A stretch of DNA of 64,000 bases from Ruegeria atlantica (GCA_013032095.1 WQBJ01000004.1:1-64000), one strand, 5' to 3'. Positions 1-9,223 are shown, counted from the stretch's first letter. Notes: a model not told the origin generated them from the sequence alone. Numbers and translations are program-made.

Positions 1-2
1 GT

Positions 3-77
3 TCCGGCGTAGCTCAGCGGTAGAGCAGTTGACTGTTAATCAATTGGTCGTAGGTTCGATCCCTACCGCCGGAGCCA
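3..77 (+). tRNA. tRNA-Asn (anticodon GTT), copy 1
   Basis: Complete cloverleaf. The acceptor arms TCCGGCG (3-9) and CGCCGGA (67-73) pair. The anticodon loop CTGTTAA (33-39) holds GTT at 35-37. The T loop GGTTCGATCC is present, the discriminator is G74, and CCA is encoded at 75-77. Positions 1-77 are identical to 1422-1498, so this is one arm of a direct repeat bracketing the decayed segment between them. Confidence 0.96.
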
Positions 78-222
78 AAATCAGTATCAAGTTTGGTGAG
101 CTTTCAAAGACCTGTGCAAATTACGCACGCTTAAGTCTGCACACTGCCCTTATAACCAAATCTTGGCCTTTCCGAGTTTACGGCAGAACTGACCAGAAAA
201 CGCTTCAGCCTTGTTTTGAAAG

Positions 223-1163
223 TCACAACAAACCAAAGGTATGCAGGACTTTCTTTGCCTCGCGTTCTGGCAACCCAAACTCGTCAGCCTATTCCAGTTT
301 TCGCTGCACGCCACCAACGAACTCCTCAACGTTTTCGCCACGACCGACAGCATAAATCATAGCCTCAAAGCTGATTTTAGGGAGGTTGACCAACCCCTCC
401 TCGCTCGCAGGACGAACGAATGAATGATTAAACTCCGGCACATCGGGGCTGTTCTCGCGAGTGCCGCCGCAGCGATAGCGCCAAGCCACACATGAGCCTC
501 ACTTAGAATCAAACGAACGCATACGCGCGAAGCGTGCTGGATATTCGATAGGCTCGCGACCAGTCAGTCGACGGCCAATGTTACGAAGCCTGATAAACTG
601 GCGCGTCCAAAGGATCTTTTTGCCCTGTTTCTGCAGAACATCTGGGGCCGGTCGATAGAGCGGCGCAAGCTTACCTGCGCTCGTGTCGTAAATAAAACCT
701 CGATAAACCAATTAGCCTGACGGATCGCGCGTATCCAAGAGGTACTCCACCAGAGTTGGGCGGGACAAATCATAAGCGTCTAAATAGAACAGGTATTTGT
801 CGCCCGAAAAGGAATCTCGGCAAAACTCGAATATCGCTTTTCGTTTAGGGGCCTTATCGGTACGTTCAAGCACCCTTGTGAACGGCAGAAAAATCACTTT
901 ATCCTCAAATTCGATCCCGTCTGGTTTGAACTGACAACAGATAACCGCCTTCCAATTGGGATTTGTTTGACGACGGAGGCTTTCAACGGTTTTGGCCAGA
1001 TTGGAACAAACCTTCGACCAGTTATTGGCCTTTTTTTTTGGAAATCAAAGGTATCGAGAAGATCACTTCGGGAGCCTCGTCAACGGGATCACGAGTCATC
1101 ACATCGCGCCACGGCTCAATTTTTTGATCTGCAGGTTTCTCGTTGCTCTTCAGTCAGGACCAT
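223..1163 (-). pseudogene. Glycosyltransferase family 2-like pseudogene
   Basis: Read on the minus strand, one frame runs from about 1030 down to 223 and looks protein-like throughout, but it is broken by TAA at 712-714, TGA at 499-501 and TAG at 289-291. Upstream, a run of nine A (T at 1031-1039 on the plus strand) shifts the frame. Removing one A joins VIFSIPLISKKK to ANNWSKVCSNLAKTVESLRR. A further shift lies near 1150, just after a possible ATG at 1163. GT-A-like features are LAKTVESLRRQTNPNW followed by a strand-like VICC segment, and LFYLDAYDL where a DxD-type motif would sit. The C-terminal part includes FEAMIYAVGRGEN. The original protein would have had about 310 residues. The family call rests on motif resemblance only. 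It is certainly non-functional as written. Confidence 0.6.
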
Positions 1164-1406
1164 ATGCTAACTTCTTCCAAAATTGAAAACCCTTAGCGCG
1201 TAGATGGACAATCAACCTAGTCCCCAAAGTAAAACCAATTTTCTTAGAAAGCACAGCTTTTCGGGTCAAGTACAATCACGGAGCAATAAAGCGAGATTTT
1301 CGGCTCCAAACCTACCGGGACAACAATTTCGAATGGTTCAAGTTCTCCATCAATTTCTTGCACAAAAAACTGCAAACACCCTCTGGACGTCCCGAAATCC
1401 GATTGC
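1150..1406 (-). pseudogene. Remnant of an unidentified gene upstream of the glycosyltransferase pseudogene
   Basis: On the minus strand a protein-like stretch containing QFFVQEIDGELEPFEIVVPV stops at a TAA near 1255. A one-base shift opens a second protein-like stretch (IGFTLGTRLIVHLRAKGF...) ending in TGA at 1150-1152, which overlaps the start of the next pseudogene. Together they look like the end of one frameshifted gene in the same former operon. I do not recognise the family. The evidence is frame continuity and residue composition only. Confidence 0.3.
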
Positions 1407-1423
1407 TATATGGCGCGGACCGT

Positions 1424-1498
1424 TCCGGCGTAGCTCAGCGGTAGAGCAGTTGACTGTTAATCAATTGGTCGTAGGTTCGATCCCTACCGCCGGAGCCA
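1424..1498 (+). tRNA. tRNA-Asn (anticodon GTT), copy 2
   Basis: Identical to the copy at 3-77, including the encoded CCA (1496-1498) and the two bases before the acceptor stem. The sequences diverge immediately after CCA. It faces the 3' end of the minus-strand dmdB gene, 18 bp away. Confidence 0.96.
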
Positions 1499-1516
1499 CA
1501 TTCCCTATTAAAAAAA

Positions 1517-3136
1517 TCAGCCGTTCAGGGTATTTTCAAAATCCGCCCTTAGCTTGCGTTTTAGAATTTTGCCGGTGGCATTCAGCGGTAAAGCTTCGAC
1601 AAATACCACCTTGTCCGGCACCTGCCACTTGGCAATTTTACCATCGAAGAAAGACAGCAACTCTTCTTCGGTCGGGTTTTCGCCTTCCGCTTTGACCGCG
1701 ACCAGCAACGGGCGTTCGTCCCATTTCGGATGCGGTACGCCCACCACGGCGGCGGTGGCCAGTTTGGGGTGGGCAACGGCAATATTTTCCAACTCAACAG
1801 AACTGATCCACTCCCCGCCAGACTTGATGATGTCCTTGGAGCGGTCTCGGATCGTCATATATCCATCGGCGTCCAGTGTGGCCACGTCACCCGTGGCAAA
1901 CCACCCATCCTGCAGCAAGTTTTCATCCTGCATCTGGAAGTAGCTGTCCAGAACCCAATAACCCCGGACCAAAAGATCGCCCTGAGTCTCACCGTCGTGC
2001 GGCAGGTCATTTCCGTCATCGTCAACGATTTTAAGTTCGACGCCATAGCACGGTCGCCCCTGGCTTTCCCGTAGCTTGTGCTGCTCCTCCAACGGCAGAT
2101 CCCGATGTTTGGCCAGAGGGTGGTTCGCGGTACCCAGTGGGCTCATCTCGCTCATGCCCCAAGCGTGAACGGTATCTACGCCATAGGTCTCGCGGAAAGT
2201 CTCAATCATTGACGGAGGGCATGCGGCACCTCCGATCACGGTCCGCTGCAGACTGGCTAGCTTGCTGCCCGATTGTTCCGCGTGGGCCAGTAGCCCCTGC
2301 CATATCGTAGGAACGCCCATGGCCAAAGTGACACCGTAGGTATCGATCAGATTGACCAGTGCCTCACCATGCAGCCCCGGTCCCGGCAGCACCATGCGCG
2401 AGCCCGACATCGCGCAGGCATAAGGCGACCCCCAAGCGTTCACATGGAACATCGGAACCACCGGCATCACCACGTCCATCGCAGAAAACCCAATCACATC
2501 GCGGGTGTTTGAGCCGAAACTGTGCAGCACGGTCGAGCGGTGCGAATACAGCACACCCTTGGGATGCCCGGTTGTGCCAGACGTGTAGCATAGGCTTGAG
2601 GCGGTGTTTTCATCGAAACATGGCCACAAGAATCCCGCGTCACCGGTCTCGATCAACTCATCATAGAACTGCACGCCCGGGATTTGGGCGATGACCTCCT
2701 CGTTCCGTGGCCCCATCAGCACAAAATGCTGCACGTCGGGTAGATGCTCCTGCAGGGCCGCAACCAAAGGTATGAAAGTCGTATCAAAGAACAGAACGCG
2801 GTCTTGGGCGTGGTTGATGATATAGGTCAGCTGTTCAGGAAACAGGCGCGGGTTGACCGTATGGCAGACGAACCCCGCGCCTGAGGTCCCATAGTAAATT
2901 TCAAGATGCCGCCGGTTGTTCCAAGCCAGCGTGCCGATTCGGGCCTGCGGCTCCAAGCCCAGCTTAGTCAGTGCTGACGCCAGCTTGCGCGCATTTTCTG
3001 CCACCTTTCCCCAATTGGTCTCAGTAACCGTGCCGTCGGTTTCAACCGAAAATATCTCGGTCTGACCATGATAGCGATCGGCATGATTTATCAGTGACGA
3101 GATCAGCAGAGGCTGCGTCATCATCTGTCCCAGCAT
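1517..3136 (-). CDS. dmdB: 3-methylmercaptopropionyl-CoA ligase (DmdB-type acyl-CoA synthetase)
   Basis: Adenylate-forming acyl-CoA ligase of 539 residues. The ATP-binding P-loop SLCYTSGTTGHPKG is at about 181-194, WGMSEMSP lies in the mid-domain, the hinge region contains GDVATLDADGY and RDRSKDIIKSGGEW, and the catalytic C-terminal lysine in NATGK is K523. Length, N-terminus (MLGQMMTQPLLISSL) and the K523 position match what I remember of Roseobacter DmdB, the second enzyme of dimethylsulfoniopropionate demethylation, which activates 3-methylmercaptopropionate to its CoA thioester. A generic medium-chain acyl-CoA ligase is the alternative, since this family is promiscuous. The start is supported by GGGAGGA about 5 nt upstream of the ATG. 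It stands alone, and no other dmd gene lies nearby. Confidence 0.85.
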   Translation of the reverse strand: MLGQMMTQPLLISSLINHADRYHGQTEIFSVETDGTVTETNWGKVAENARKLASALTKLGLEPQARIGTLAWNNRRHLEIYYGTSGAGFVCHTVNPRLFPEQLTYIINHAQDRVLFFDTTFIPLVAALQEHLPDVQHFVLMGPRNEEVIAQIPGVQFYDELIETGDAGFLWPCFDENTASSLCYTSGTTGHPKGVLYSHRSTVLHSFGSNTRDVIGFSAMDVVMPVVPMFHVNAWGSPYACAMSGSRMVLPGPGLHGEALVNLIDTYGVTLAMGVPTIWQGLLAHAEQSGSKLASLQRTVIGGAACPPSMIETFRETYGVDTVHAWGMSEMSPLGTANHPLAKHRDLPLEEQHKLRESQGRPCYGVELKIVDDDGNDLPHDGETQGDLLVRGYWVLDSYFQMQDENLLQDGWFATGDVATLDADGYMTIRDRSKDIIKSGGEWISSVELENIAVAHPKLATAAVVGVPHPKWDERPLLVAVKAEGENPTEEELLSFFDGKIAKWQVPDKVVFVEALPLNATGKILKRKLRADFENTLNG

Positions 3137-3296
3137 GGGCGTCCTCCCTTTGACGGCGCCATTTTGTTCCTTTTGCAGACGTTAGCCCGCAAAAGAAGTC
3201 ACGGCTTTTCCTTCGGAAGAACCCTGCCAAGCATTTAATTGTCTGACAATAAGAGAATGCAGCCTGTCGCAGCGACAGGCCACAAGTTAATCCGGC

Positions 3297-4907
3297 TTAT
3301 TCCCGGTAGCGGAGGGCGTAAGCAACCAAAGCTGCGGTCGAGCCGTCCTTGCCCTCCGCATTTTCATCGCCCTCCACAATGGGACCAAGCGAGGTCGCCA
3401 ATTCCTTACCCAGTTCCACGCCCCATTGATCAAACGAGTTGATGCCCAGCAGAACCCCTTCCACAAACACACGGTGTTCATAGAGGGCGATGATCTGGCC
3501 CAGCACATATGGCGTGAGCTTCGGATAAATCAGGGTCGAGGACGGACGATTGCCCGGGAACACTCGGTGGCGGGCCTGACGTTCCAACTCATCTCCGGTC
3601 AGCCCTTTGTCAGCCATGCGCTGTCGTGCTTCGTCCAGAGAGCGCCCTCGCATCAACGCCTCAGACTGCGCCAGACAATTGGCCAGCAGCAGGCGGTGAT
3701 GGTGGGTGAGTTCGGGTTCATGCCCGTCGGCGGCGACCATGAACTCGCAAGGTATCACGTCAGTTCCTTGGTGGATCAGCTGGTAAAAGGCGTGCTGACC
3801 GTTCGTTCCCGGCTCGCCCCATACAACAGGGCCAGAGGGCAACTCCAGCGAGCAGCCGTCCATTGCAACAGATTTGCCGTTCGATTCCATTTCCAACTGC
3901 TGGAAATAGGCAGGCAACCGCAGAAGGCGCTGATCATACGGCAAAACCGCGCGGCTGGCGTGGCCCAGCACCTGACGATGCCACACTCCTACCAGAGCCA
4001 GCATTACCGGCATGTTCTCAGCCCAATCGGCGGCACGGAAATGCACGTCCATCGCCTGCCCCCCACGGAGGAAGGCGTCAAAGGCGTTCGAGCCAACAGC
4101 AATCATCACCGGTAGGCCCACAGGCCCCCAGACCGAATATCGCCCGCCGACCCAATCAGCAAAGCCAAACACACGATCTTCCGGGATGCCGAAAGCCTCA
4201 GTCTTGTCCACGGCACTGGACACGGCGGCAAATTGTTTCGTCGGATCGCCTCCGCCATCCACCATCCAGGCCCGCGCGGTACGGGCGTTGGTCATGGTTT
4301 CGATAGTGGTAAAGGTTTTCGAGGCCACGATAACGAGCGTCCGCGTCGGATCGAGTTGGCGCAGTGTATCCGCAATATGTGCGCCATCCACGTTGGACAC
4401 GTAGTGCAGACGCGGCCCATCGTGGTAAGGGGCGAGCGCATGGGTCGCCATTACCGGCCCAAGATCCGATCCGCCAATGCCGATATTCACAACATCGGTA
4501 AAACTGCCCCCTGTGCCATTGATCGCCCCGCCACGCACTTCCTCGGCAAAAACGCGCATCCGTTGCAGCGTGTCCAGGACGCCGGGCATCACATCCAGCC
4601 CGTCGACCTCAACCGGGCCGCCATCCAGATTGCGCAGTGCCGTGTGCAGAACTGCACGGCGCTCGGTTTCGTTAATCTTTTCGCCCGAGAACATTGCCGC
4701 GCGGCGTTCCGCCAGATCTACCTCTTTACACAGAGCGATCAGGGCATCCCGAATTTCTTCGTCAATCTGCGTTTTCGAATAGTCGAACAGCAGATCACCG
4801 GTAGATGCAGAAAATCTCTGTGCCCGGTTTGCATCCTCCGCGAAAAGGTCAAGGATAGTTCGGTCTTGCTGGTCTGCGGCTAGCGCAGCGAGTGTGTCCA
4901 GTTGCAT
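3297..4907 (-). CDS. pgi: Glucose-6-phosphate isomerase
   Basis: 536 residues, the normal size for bacterial Pgi. It interconverts glucose-6-phosphate and fructose-6-phosphate in the cytosol. The phosphoglucose isomerase signatures are both visible: [16 protein letters not shown], and the long [19 protein letters not shown] block followed by [11 protein letters not shown], with the catalytic histidine and glutamate region intact. It is the last gene of a zwf-pgl-pgi operon, 5 nt downstream of the pgl stop. In Roseobacters this cluster feeds hexose into the Entner-Doudoroff pathway, and Pgi lets fructose-6-phosphate be recycled upward. Confidence 0.97.
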   Translation of the reverse strand: MQLDTLAALAADQQDRTILDLFAEDANRAQRFSASTGDLLFDYSKTQIDEEIRDALIALCKEVDLAERRAAMFSGEKINETERRAVLHTALRNLDGGPVEVDGLDVMPGVLDTLQRMRVFAEEVRGGAINGTGGSFTDVVNIGIGGSDLGPVMATHALAPYHDGPRLHYVSNVDGAHIADTLRQLDPTRTLVIVASKTFTTIETMTNARTARAWMVDGGGDPTKQFAAVSSAVDKTEAFGIPEDRVFGFADWVGGRYSVWGPVGLPVMIAVGSNAFDAFLRGGQAMDVHFRAADWAENMPVMLALVGVWHRQVLGHASRAVLPYDQRLLRLPAYFQQLEMESNGKSVAMDGCSLELPSGPVVWGEPGTNGQHAFYQLIHQGTDVIPCEFMVAADGHEPELTHHHRLLLANCLAQSEALMRGRSLDEARQRMADKGLTGDELERQARHRVFPGNRPSSTLIYPKLTPYVLGQIIALYEHRVFVEGVLLGINSFDQWGVELGKELATSLGPIVEGDENAEGKDGSTAALVAYALRYRE

Positions 4908-4912
4908 TGCAC

Positions 4913-5584
4913 TTACTCCGCCCAGTGTACGGTCATGCCACCCAACACCGCGGCGATGGGGGCTTCCTCGGGCGGCAAGGACATAGCGCGCTCCAGCGCG
5001 TCCCGTTTTGCAGCCCCAAAGAAAATCAGATGTTTCGACAAAGCCCCGTCCAGCACAGGCGCAGTCAAAGAGATCCGCGCCTCTGGCTGCGCTTCAGATC
5101 GCGCAACGGCCAAAGGCGGAGCGTGGCTGTCCAGCGCGGCTTCCAACCCATCCATGCCCGGGAACAGTGATGCCGTATGCATATCTTCGCCCATCCCCAA
5201 AACAAGAACCGACAAAGGTCGGATCGGAGTAATCAGGCTCTCGATCTCTGGAAGTACCTCCTCTGGTTCCTTCCCTGGAACAAACAGAGGGATGTACTGC
5301 GCCACCGATGCCCGATTGGTCAACAAGCGCTCACGGATCAGGCGTTCGTTGGAACGCTCATGATCGCTCGAGACACAGCGCTCATCCGTGGGCAACACCC
5401 ACACCCTATCCCATTCCAAATCCGCCGCGCACAGCACATCAAAGATCGGCCCTGGCGTGGTGCCACCCGGAACAGCCAGCGAGACCATGTCGTGGTGCAG
5501 CAACGCAGATTCCAGATCGCCCGCCAGCACGTTTGCCACGTCGATGGCCAGCATATCTCTGTCGGCGTATTCCTGTATTTTCAT
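4913..5584 (-). CDS. pgl: 6-phosphogluconolactonase
   Basis: 223 residues of the NagB/DevB-like lactonase family, hydrolysing 6-phosphogluconolactone to 6-phosphogluconate. Visible motifs are [14 protein letters not shown] near residue 36, the VLPTDERCV segment, and [16 protein letters not shown], which carries the family active-site region. Its ATG overlaps the zwf stop by 4 nt (5581-5584), indicating translational coupling, and pgi follows 5 nt after its stop. It is placed between the enzymes that make and use its substrate and product. Confidence 0.94.
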   Translation of the reverse strand: MKIQEYADRDMLAIDVANVLAGDLESALLHHDMVSLAVPGGTTPGPIFDVLCAADLEWDRVWVLPTDERCVSSDHERSNERLIRERLLTNRASVAQYIPLFVPGKEPEEVLPEIESLITPIRPLSVLVLGMGEDMHTASLFPGMDGLEAALDSHAPPLAVARSEAQPEARISLTAPVLDGALSKHLIFFGAAKRDALERAMSLPPEEAPIAAVLGGMTVHWAE

Positions 5585-7035
5585 GGGTTTATCCCTTGCC
5601 AGCGGCGACCGTCTCGTTTCATCAGCAGCTCGGCGTCGCCCGGGCCAGTGCTGCCAGTCTCATACGGTTTGGGGACATCACCGCGCGCCTGCCAGCCCGC
5701 GATGATCGGATCGGTCCAGGCCCAGGCGGCCTCAACCTCATCCCCACGCATGAACAGGGTCTGATTGCCGCGGATCACGTCCATCACCAGCCGTTCATAA
5801 GCGTCCGGCGGGTCCTGGTTTTCCGGTCCCAGCGCCTCGGCAAAGCTCATGTCCAGCGGCACGTCGACCAGACGCATCCCACCCTGTCCAGGTTCCTTGA
5901 TCGTCACCTTCAGCGTGATGCCTTCGTTGGGCTGCAAGCGGATCGACAATACGTTGGCATGCCGGCCGGCGTCAGCACCAAAGATCGAATGTGGCGCGTC
6001 CTTGAACATCACATTGATCACCGAAGATCGCGCCACCAGCCGCTTGCCCGTGCGCAGATAGAACGGCGTGCCCGCCCACCGCCAATTGCTGACATGCGTC
6101 CGCAGGGCCACGTAGCTTTCCGTGGTCGAGCGGGGATTGCCTACGGTTTCCCGATAGCTGGGTCCATTAGGCCCGCCTTCGAACTGGCCTCTCACGATGT
6201 GGTGCGGTTCGACCGGGTCCAGCGCGCGGATAACTTTGAGCTTTTCGTCCCGCACCGCGTCCGGGTCGAACTTGGCCGGCGGCTCCATTGCGATCAGGCA
6301 CAAGAGCTGCATCAGGTGGTTCTGCACCATATCACGCATCGCGCCAGCGCGCTCATAATATTCCTCGCGCCCGTCTATGCCGACGGATTCGGCCACTGTA
6401 ATCTGGATATGATCGACATATTGGCTGTTCCAAAGAGGCTCGAACAACATATTTCCAAAGCGGACAGCCATCAAATTCTGAACCGTTTCCTTACCAAGAT
6501 AATGGTCGATTCGGTAAATTTGCCCTTCCGAGAAATGCGCGGCCAGAGTGGCATTTAAAACCCGCGCGCTTTCTAAATTGTGACCAAACGGCTTTTCGAC
6601 AACAATCCGCGTCTTCTCGGTCGCAAGATCATGGGCTTTGATCCGCTCGGCCAACGGCCCGAACAATCGCGGCCCAACCGAGAAATAAAACGCCCGCACC
6701 CGATCCTTAGTGAGCTTCCCGGCAAGCCGATCCCACCCTTCCTCGGAGAGCGCATCCAACGAAACATAATCGACCCGCTGCAGAAAGACCTCAAGCGCAT
6801 TGGTGTCCTTACAGTGCCTTGGCGCATGAATTTGCAACGATTCGGTGACGACCTGGTGGAAGGTGTCCCGGTCGTATCCCGCTCGAGCGGCACCTATGAT
6901 CTGCACGTCCTGCGGCCATTGCCCTGCGCAAAACCTCCGAAACAACGCGGGCAATATCTTGCGCTGCGCAAGATCGCCGGTGCTGCCGAATATGACCAGA
7001 TCGAAAGGGTCGACGGGTATGACACGAGAAACCAT
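5581..7035 (-). CDS. zwf: Glucose-6-phosphate 1-dehydrogenase
   Basis: 484 residues. It oxidises glucose-6-phosphate to 6-phosphogluconolactone with reduction of NADP or NAD. The dinucleotide-binding loop FGSTGDLAQRK lies near the N-terminus, and the active-site signature YRIDHYLGKE contains the catalytic His/Lys region. First gene of the zwf-pgl-pgi operon, so the promoter should lie in the 163-bp gap shared with the divergent radical SAM gene. The start is supported by AGGGGAAA just upstream of the ATG. Confidence 0.97.
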   Translation of the reverse strand: MVSRVIPVDPFDLVIFGSTGDLAQRKILPALFRRFCAGQWPQDVQIIGAARAGYDRDTFHQVVTESLQIHAPRHCKDTNALEVFLQRVDYVSLDALSEEGWDRLAGKLTKDRVRAFYFSVGPRLFGPLAERIKAHDLATEKTRIVVEKPFGHNLESARVLNATLAAHFSEGQIYRIDHYLGKETVQNLMAVRFGNMLFEPLWNSQYVDHIQITVAESVGIDGREEYYERAGAMRDMVQNHLMQLLCLIAMEPPAKFDPDAVRDEKLKVIRALDPVEPHHIVRGQFEGGPNGPSYRETVGNPRSTTESYVALRTHVSNWRWAGTPFYLRTGKRLVARSSVINVMFKDAPHSIFGADAGRHANVLSIRLQPNEGITLKVTIKEPGQGGMRLVDVPLDMSFAEALGPENQDPPDAYERLVMDVIRGNQTLFMRGDEVEAAWAWTDPIIAGWQARGDVPKPYETGSTGPGDAELLMKRDGRRWQGINP

Positions 7036-7198
7036 GTGTTTCCCCTACCTTACCCCTGTCGACATGTCTAATGTTAGCGCAATCATTTTTCAATTTTTTC
7101 CCATCATCAAAACTCTGTCAGGTCAGGTCCGATGCCCTTAACTAACCCGGTCCAAGTGGCTAAGTCAGCATTAAGACATCAAGGAACCGGATACCGGA

Positions 7199-8152
7199 AT
7201 GAAAGACAACGCCCCTCAGAGCGCCAATATCGGCAAGTTTCAGGACAAATTAGTGACAGCTGACGGGCAAACGCGGGCTTCTGTGTCTCTCAGCAACCCC
7301 GAGACGCTTTGGTTCAACACTGGCACACTGTGCAACATCGAATGCGCCAACTGCTATATCGAAAGCAGCCCCACCAATGATGCGCTGGTATACATTACTA
7401 CCGCTGAGGTACGGGATTATCTGGATCAGATTGAGGACCGAAACTGGCCGGTGCGCGAGATCGGTTTCACTGGTGGTGAACCCTTCATGAATCCGGAAAT
7501 GATAGACATGACCCGCGCCGCTCTGGAGCGAGGTTATGAGGTTCTGATCTTAACCAACGCGATGCAACCAATGATGCGCCGCAAGATGCGCGAAGGACTG
7601 CTGGAACTCCAGCGCGACTATGGAACGAAGCTAAACCTGCGGATCTCGGTCGACCATTACCGCCCCGAACTGCATGACAAGGAACGCGGCGCTGGCAGTT
7701 TCGCCAGAACCCTGACCGGGATGGAATGGCTGCGCGATCACGGGTTCAACATGGCCATTGCAGGACGCACCGTCTGGGGTGACAGCGAAACAGAAAGCCG
7801 CGCTGGCTATGCGGCGTTTTTTGCCGAGTATGGGTTTGATATAGACGCCCAGGACCCGGGCAAAACGGTGCTATTTCCCGAGATGGACGAAACTGTAGAA
7901 GTACCTGAAATTACAACAGCTTGCTGGAGTATCCTGAACAAATCACCGAACGCAGTAATGTGCGCCAATGCTCGTATGGTAGTAAAACGCAAAGGAGCTA
8001 GTCACCCCGCTGTTCTGGCTTGCACTCTGCTACCCTACGCTCCCGAATTTGAAATGGGTCATACTCTCGCTGAGGCCGAGGCAGATGTGCATCTGAATCA
8101 TCCCCACTGTGCCAAGTTCTGCGTTCTGGGCGGAGCAAGTTGCTCGGGCTGA
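7199..8152 (+). CDS. Radical SAM protein with a cysteine-rich C-terminus
   Basis: 317 residues. The radical SAM cluster motif is CX3CX2C at C45, C49 and C52, followed by EIGFTGGEPFMN, the SAM-binding GGE motif. The C-terminal third adds six cysteines (C242, C255, C275, C304, C308, C315), ending in HPHCAKFCVLGGASC. This is enough to hold an auxiliary iron-sulfur cluster like those of SPASM or Twitch proteins. The substrate is unknown. No small peptide precursor, methyltransferase or cofactor-synthesis gene lies beside it. It is transcribed divergently from zwf and converges on the next gene with no gap. AAGGA lies about 13 nt before the ATG, rather distant. Confidence 0.85.
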   Translation: MKDNAPQSANIGKFQDKLVTADGQTRASVSLSNPETLWFNTGTLCNIECANCYIESSPTNDALVYITTAEVRDYLDQIEDRNWPVREIGFTGGEPFMNPEMIDMTRAALERGYEVLILTNAMQPMMRRKMREGLLELQRDYGTKLNLRISVDHYRPELHDKERGAGSFARTLTGMEWLRDHGFNMAIAGRTVWGDSETESRAGYAAFFAEYGFDIDAQDPGKTVLFPEMDETVEVPEITTACWSILNKSPNAVMCANARMVVKRKGASHPAVLACTLLPYAPEFEMGHTLAEAEADVHLNHPHCAKFCVLGGASCSG

Positions 8153-8848
8153 TCAGTTCAATTCGGGGGACTTCCAGAACTTCGTGCCTGAGGCCCCAGC
8201 CGAAACGCGCCACCCCTTTTTGCCAAGAACAAAGAATGACCGGCCGTCGGTAAACCGCACAGTCTGCCCCGAACTGTCGTCCCCATACATGGCTCCGGTT
8301 TCCGCCGTCGCGTCGTATCCGTTTTCGATGAACTTCTCCAGATCGGTTGATGTTTCGAACAGGATTACGAATTTGGTCTCGAATCCACCAATTCCCACGG
8401 CTGCGCCAACACCACCTGTCCCCATGTTCATATAAGTATGCTCGCCGGTGTCCTTTGAGACCGCCACCCCACGTCCATACCCAGCCGAGACCGGAAAGAC
8501 CGAGATCTTACGCGAGTCGAACGCCGCATACCCTGCACTGACACCGAAGAGTTCATCAGCATCTGGATCTTCCGCCAGAAGTTGGGTCAGCACGTCAATA
8601 GCCATGAGGTCCAGTTTGGCACGCGTCTCTTCCGGCGTCGCCTCATTCGTCACAAGATCGGTGGTAGAATTAATCGTCTCATCAACGGCATTGGCGCCTT
8701 TTTCTACAGAGTTGCCAACGGCTTCGGCACCGCGCCCTATGGCGTCTGCGGTGCTCTCGGCGCCTTTCTTGATTTTATCCAGAACACCCTCGGCAGAGGT
8801 TGGCCCACCCATGAGCAGCGCGGCCATAAGAAACAAAACTCGAGGCAT
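8153..8848 (-). CDS. Secreted SYLF (Ysc84-like) domain protein
   Basis: 231 residues. Residues 1-19 form a Sec signal peptide (MPRVLFLMAALLMGGPTSA). Residues 20-70 are a low-complexity amphipathic stretch rich in Lys/Ala/Asp with repeated GAEA/GANAV-like steps. The rest resembles the SYLF lipid-binding fold: AGYAAFDSRKISVFPVSAGY, GRGVAVSKDTGEHTYMNMG, GGVGAAVGIGGFETKFVILF, then ATAETGAMYG. SYLF domains bind membranes in eukaryotes, but the bacterial role is unclear. A second relative is at 36129-36704. Its stop shares the palindrome TGATCA with the radical SAM gene stop. Confidence 0.72.
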   Translation of the reverse strand: MPRVLFLMAALLMGGPTSAEGVLDKIKKGAESTADAIGRGAEAVGNSVEKGANAVDETINSTTDLVTNEATPEETRAKLDLMAIDVLTQLLAEDPDADELFGVSAGYAAFDSRKISVFPVSAGYGRGVAVSKDTGEHTYMNMGTGGVGAAVGIGGFETKFVILFETSTDLEKFIENGYDATAETGAMYGDDSSGQTVRFTDGRSFFVLGKKGWRVSAGASGTKFWKSPELN

Positions 8849-8953
8849 AAAGCGATTCCGTATGTGACCAATGATTTGGCCGACACCTTAGCCGAAGCAC
8901 CTTAAAATATAACTGGTCTTAATCGTTACTGGCCGAAAAATTCAGCCCAACAC

Positions 8954-9223
8954 TCAGTTCACTCTGAATTCACCCACAACATTGCGCCATTCTCCGGGCG
9001 CGATCATCTTGCGATGCGTGAACCGGACCGAATGCAGCGGACCTTCGATCTCGCGCTGCCAGAACTCGACAAATTTAAAGAGCTTCGGATGATCCGGTGC
9101 CAGGTCATAATCCTGCCAAATGAACGTATTCAGAACGTGGATATAGTCGGGCATGTGGTAGAAGAATTCCGCCGTCGTCAGCCCGTACCCCTTGAGCATC
9201 AATTCGGTTTCGCTTTGCTCCAT
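8954..9223 (-). CDS. usg: Usg family protein
   Basis: 89 residues, matching the small alphaproteobacterial Usg family in length and sequence (LKGYGLTTAEFFYHMPDY, FIWQDYDLAPDHPKL, then EGPLHSVRFTHR). The biochemical function is not known. The name comes from its position near trp genes in some species, which is not the case here. I start it at the ATG at 9223 because a perfect GGAGG sits 5 nt upstream. A longer reading from a TTG at 9235 would place the ribosome site inside the gene. Confidence 0.85.
   Translation of the reverse strand: MEQSETELMLKGYGLTTAEFFYHMPDYIHVLNTFIWQDYDLAPDHPKLFKFVEFWQREIEGPLHSVRFTHRKMIAPGEWRNVVGEFRVN

Larger units (their letters stand above)
78..1421. other. Decayed DNA segment between two identical tRNA-Asn genes
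   Basis: About 1.34 kb between two perfect 77-bp tRNA-Asn direct repeats. It contains no intact gene of convincing quality. The minus strand holds two adjacent gene remnants, described separately (223-1163 and about 1150-1406). Its base composition looks more AT-rich than the neighbouring genes. I see no integrase, transposase or recognisable att core other than the tRNA repeat itself. Two readings fit: a shrunken island inserted at a tRNA gene, or a tandem tRNA duplication that captured flanking DNA which later decayed. Confidence 0.6.

Noticed and set aside
1031..1039. The A9 tract as a phase-variation switch
   Set aside because: Three in-frame stops downstream mean slippage could not restore a full protein.
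1204..1695. A plus-strand open frame running through tRNA-Asn copy 2 into the dmdB 3' end
   Set aside because: It crosses a tRNA gene and is antisense to dmdB, with no protein-like features.
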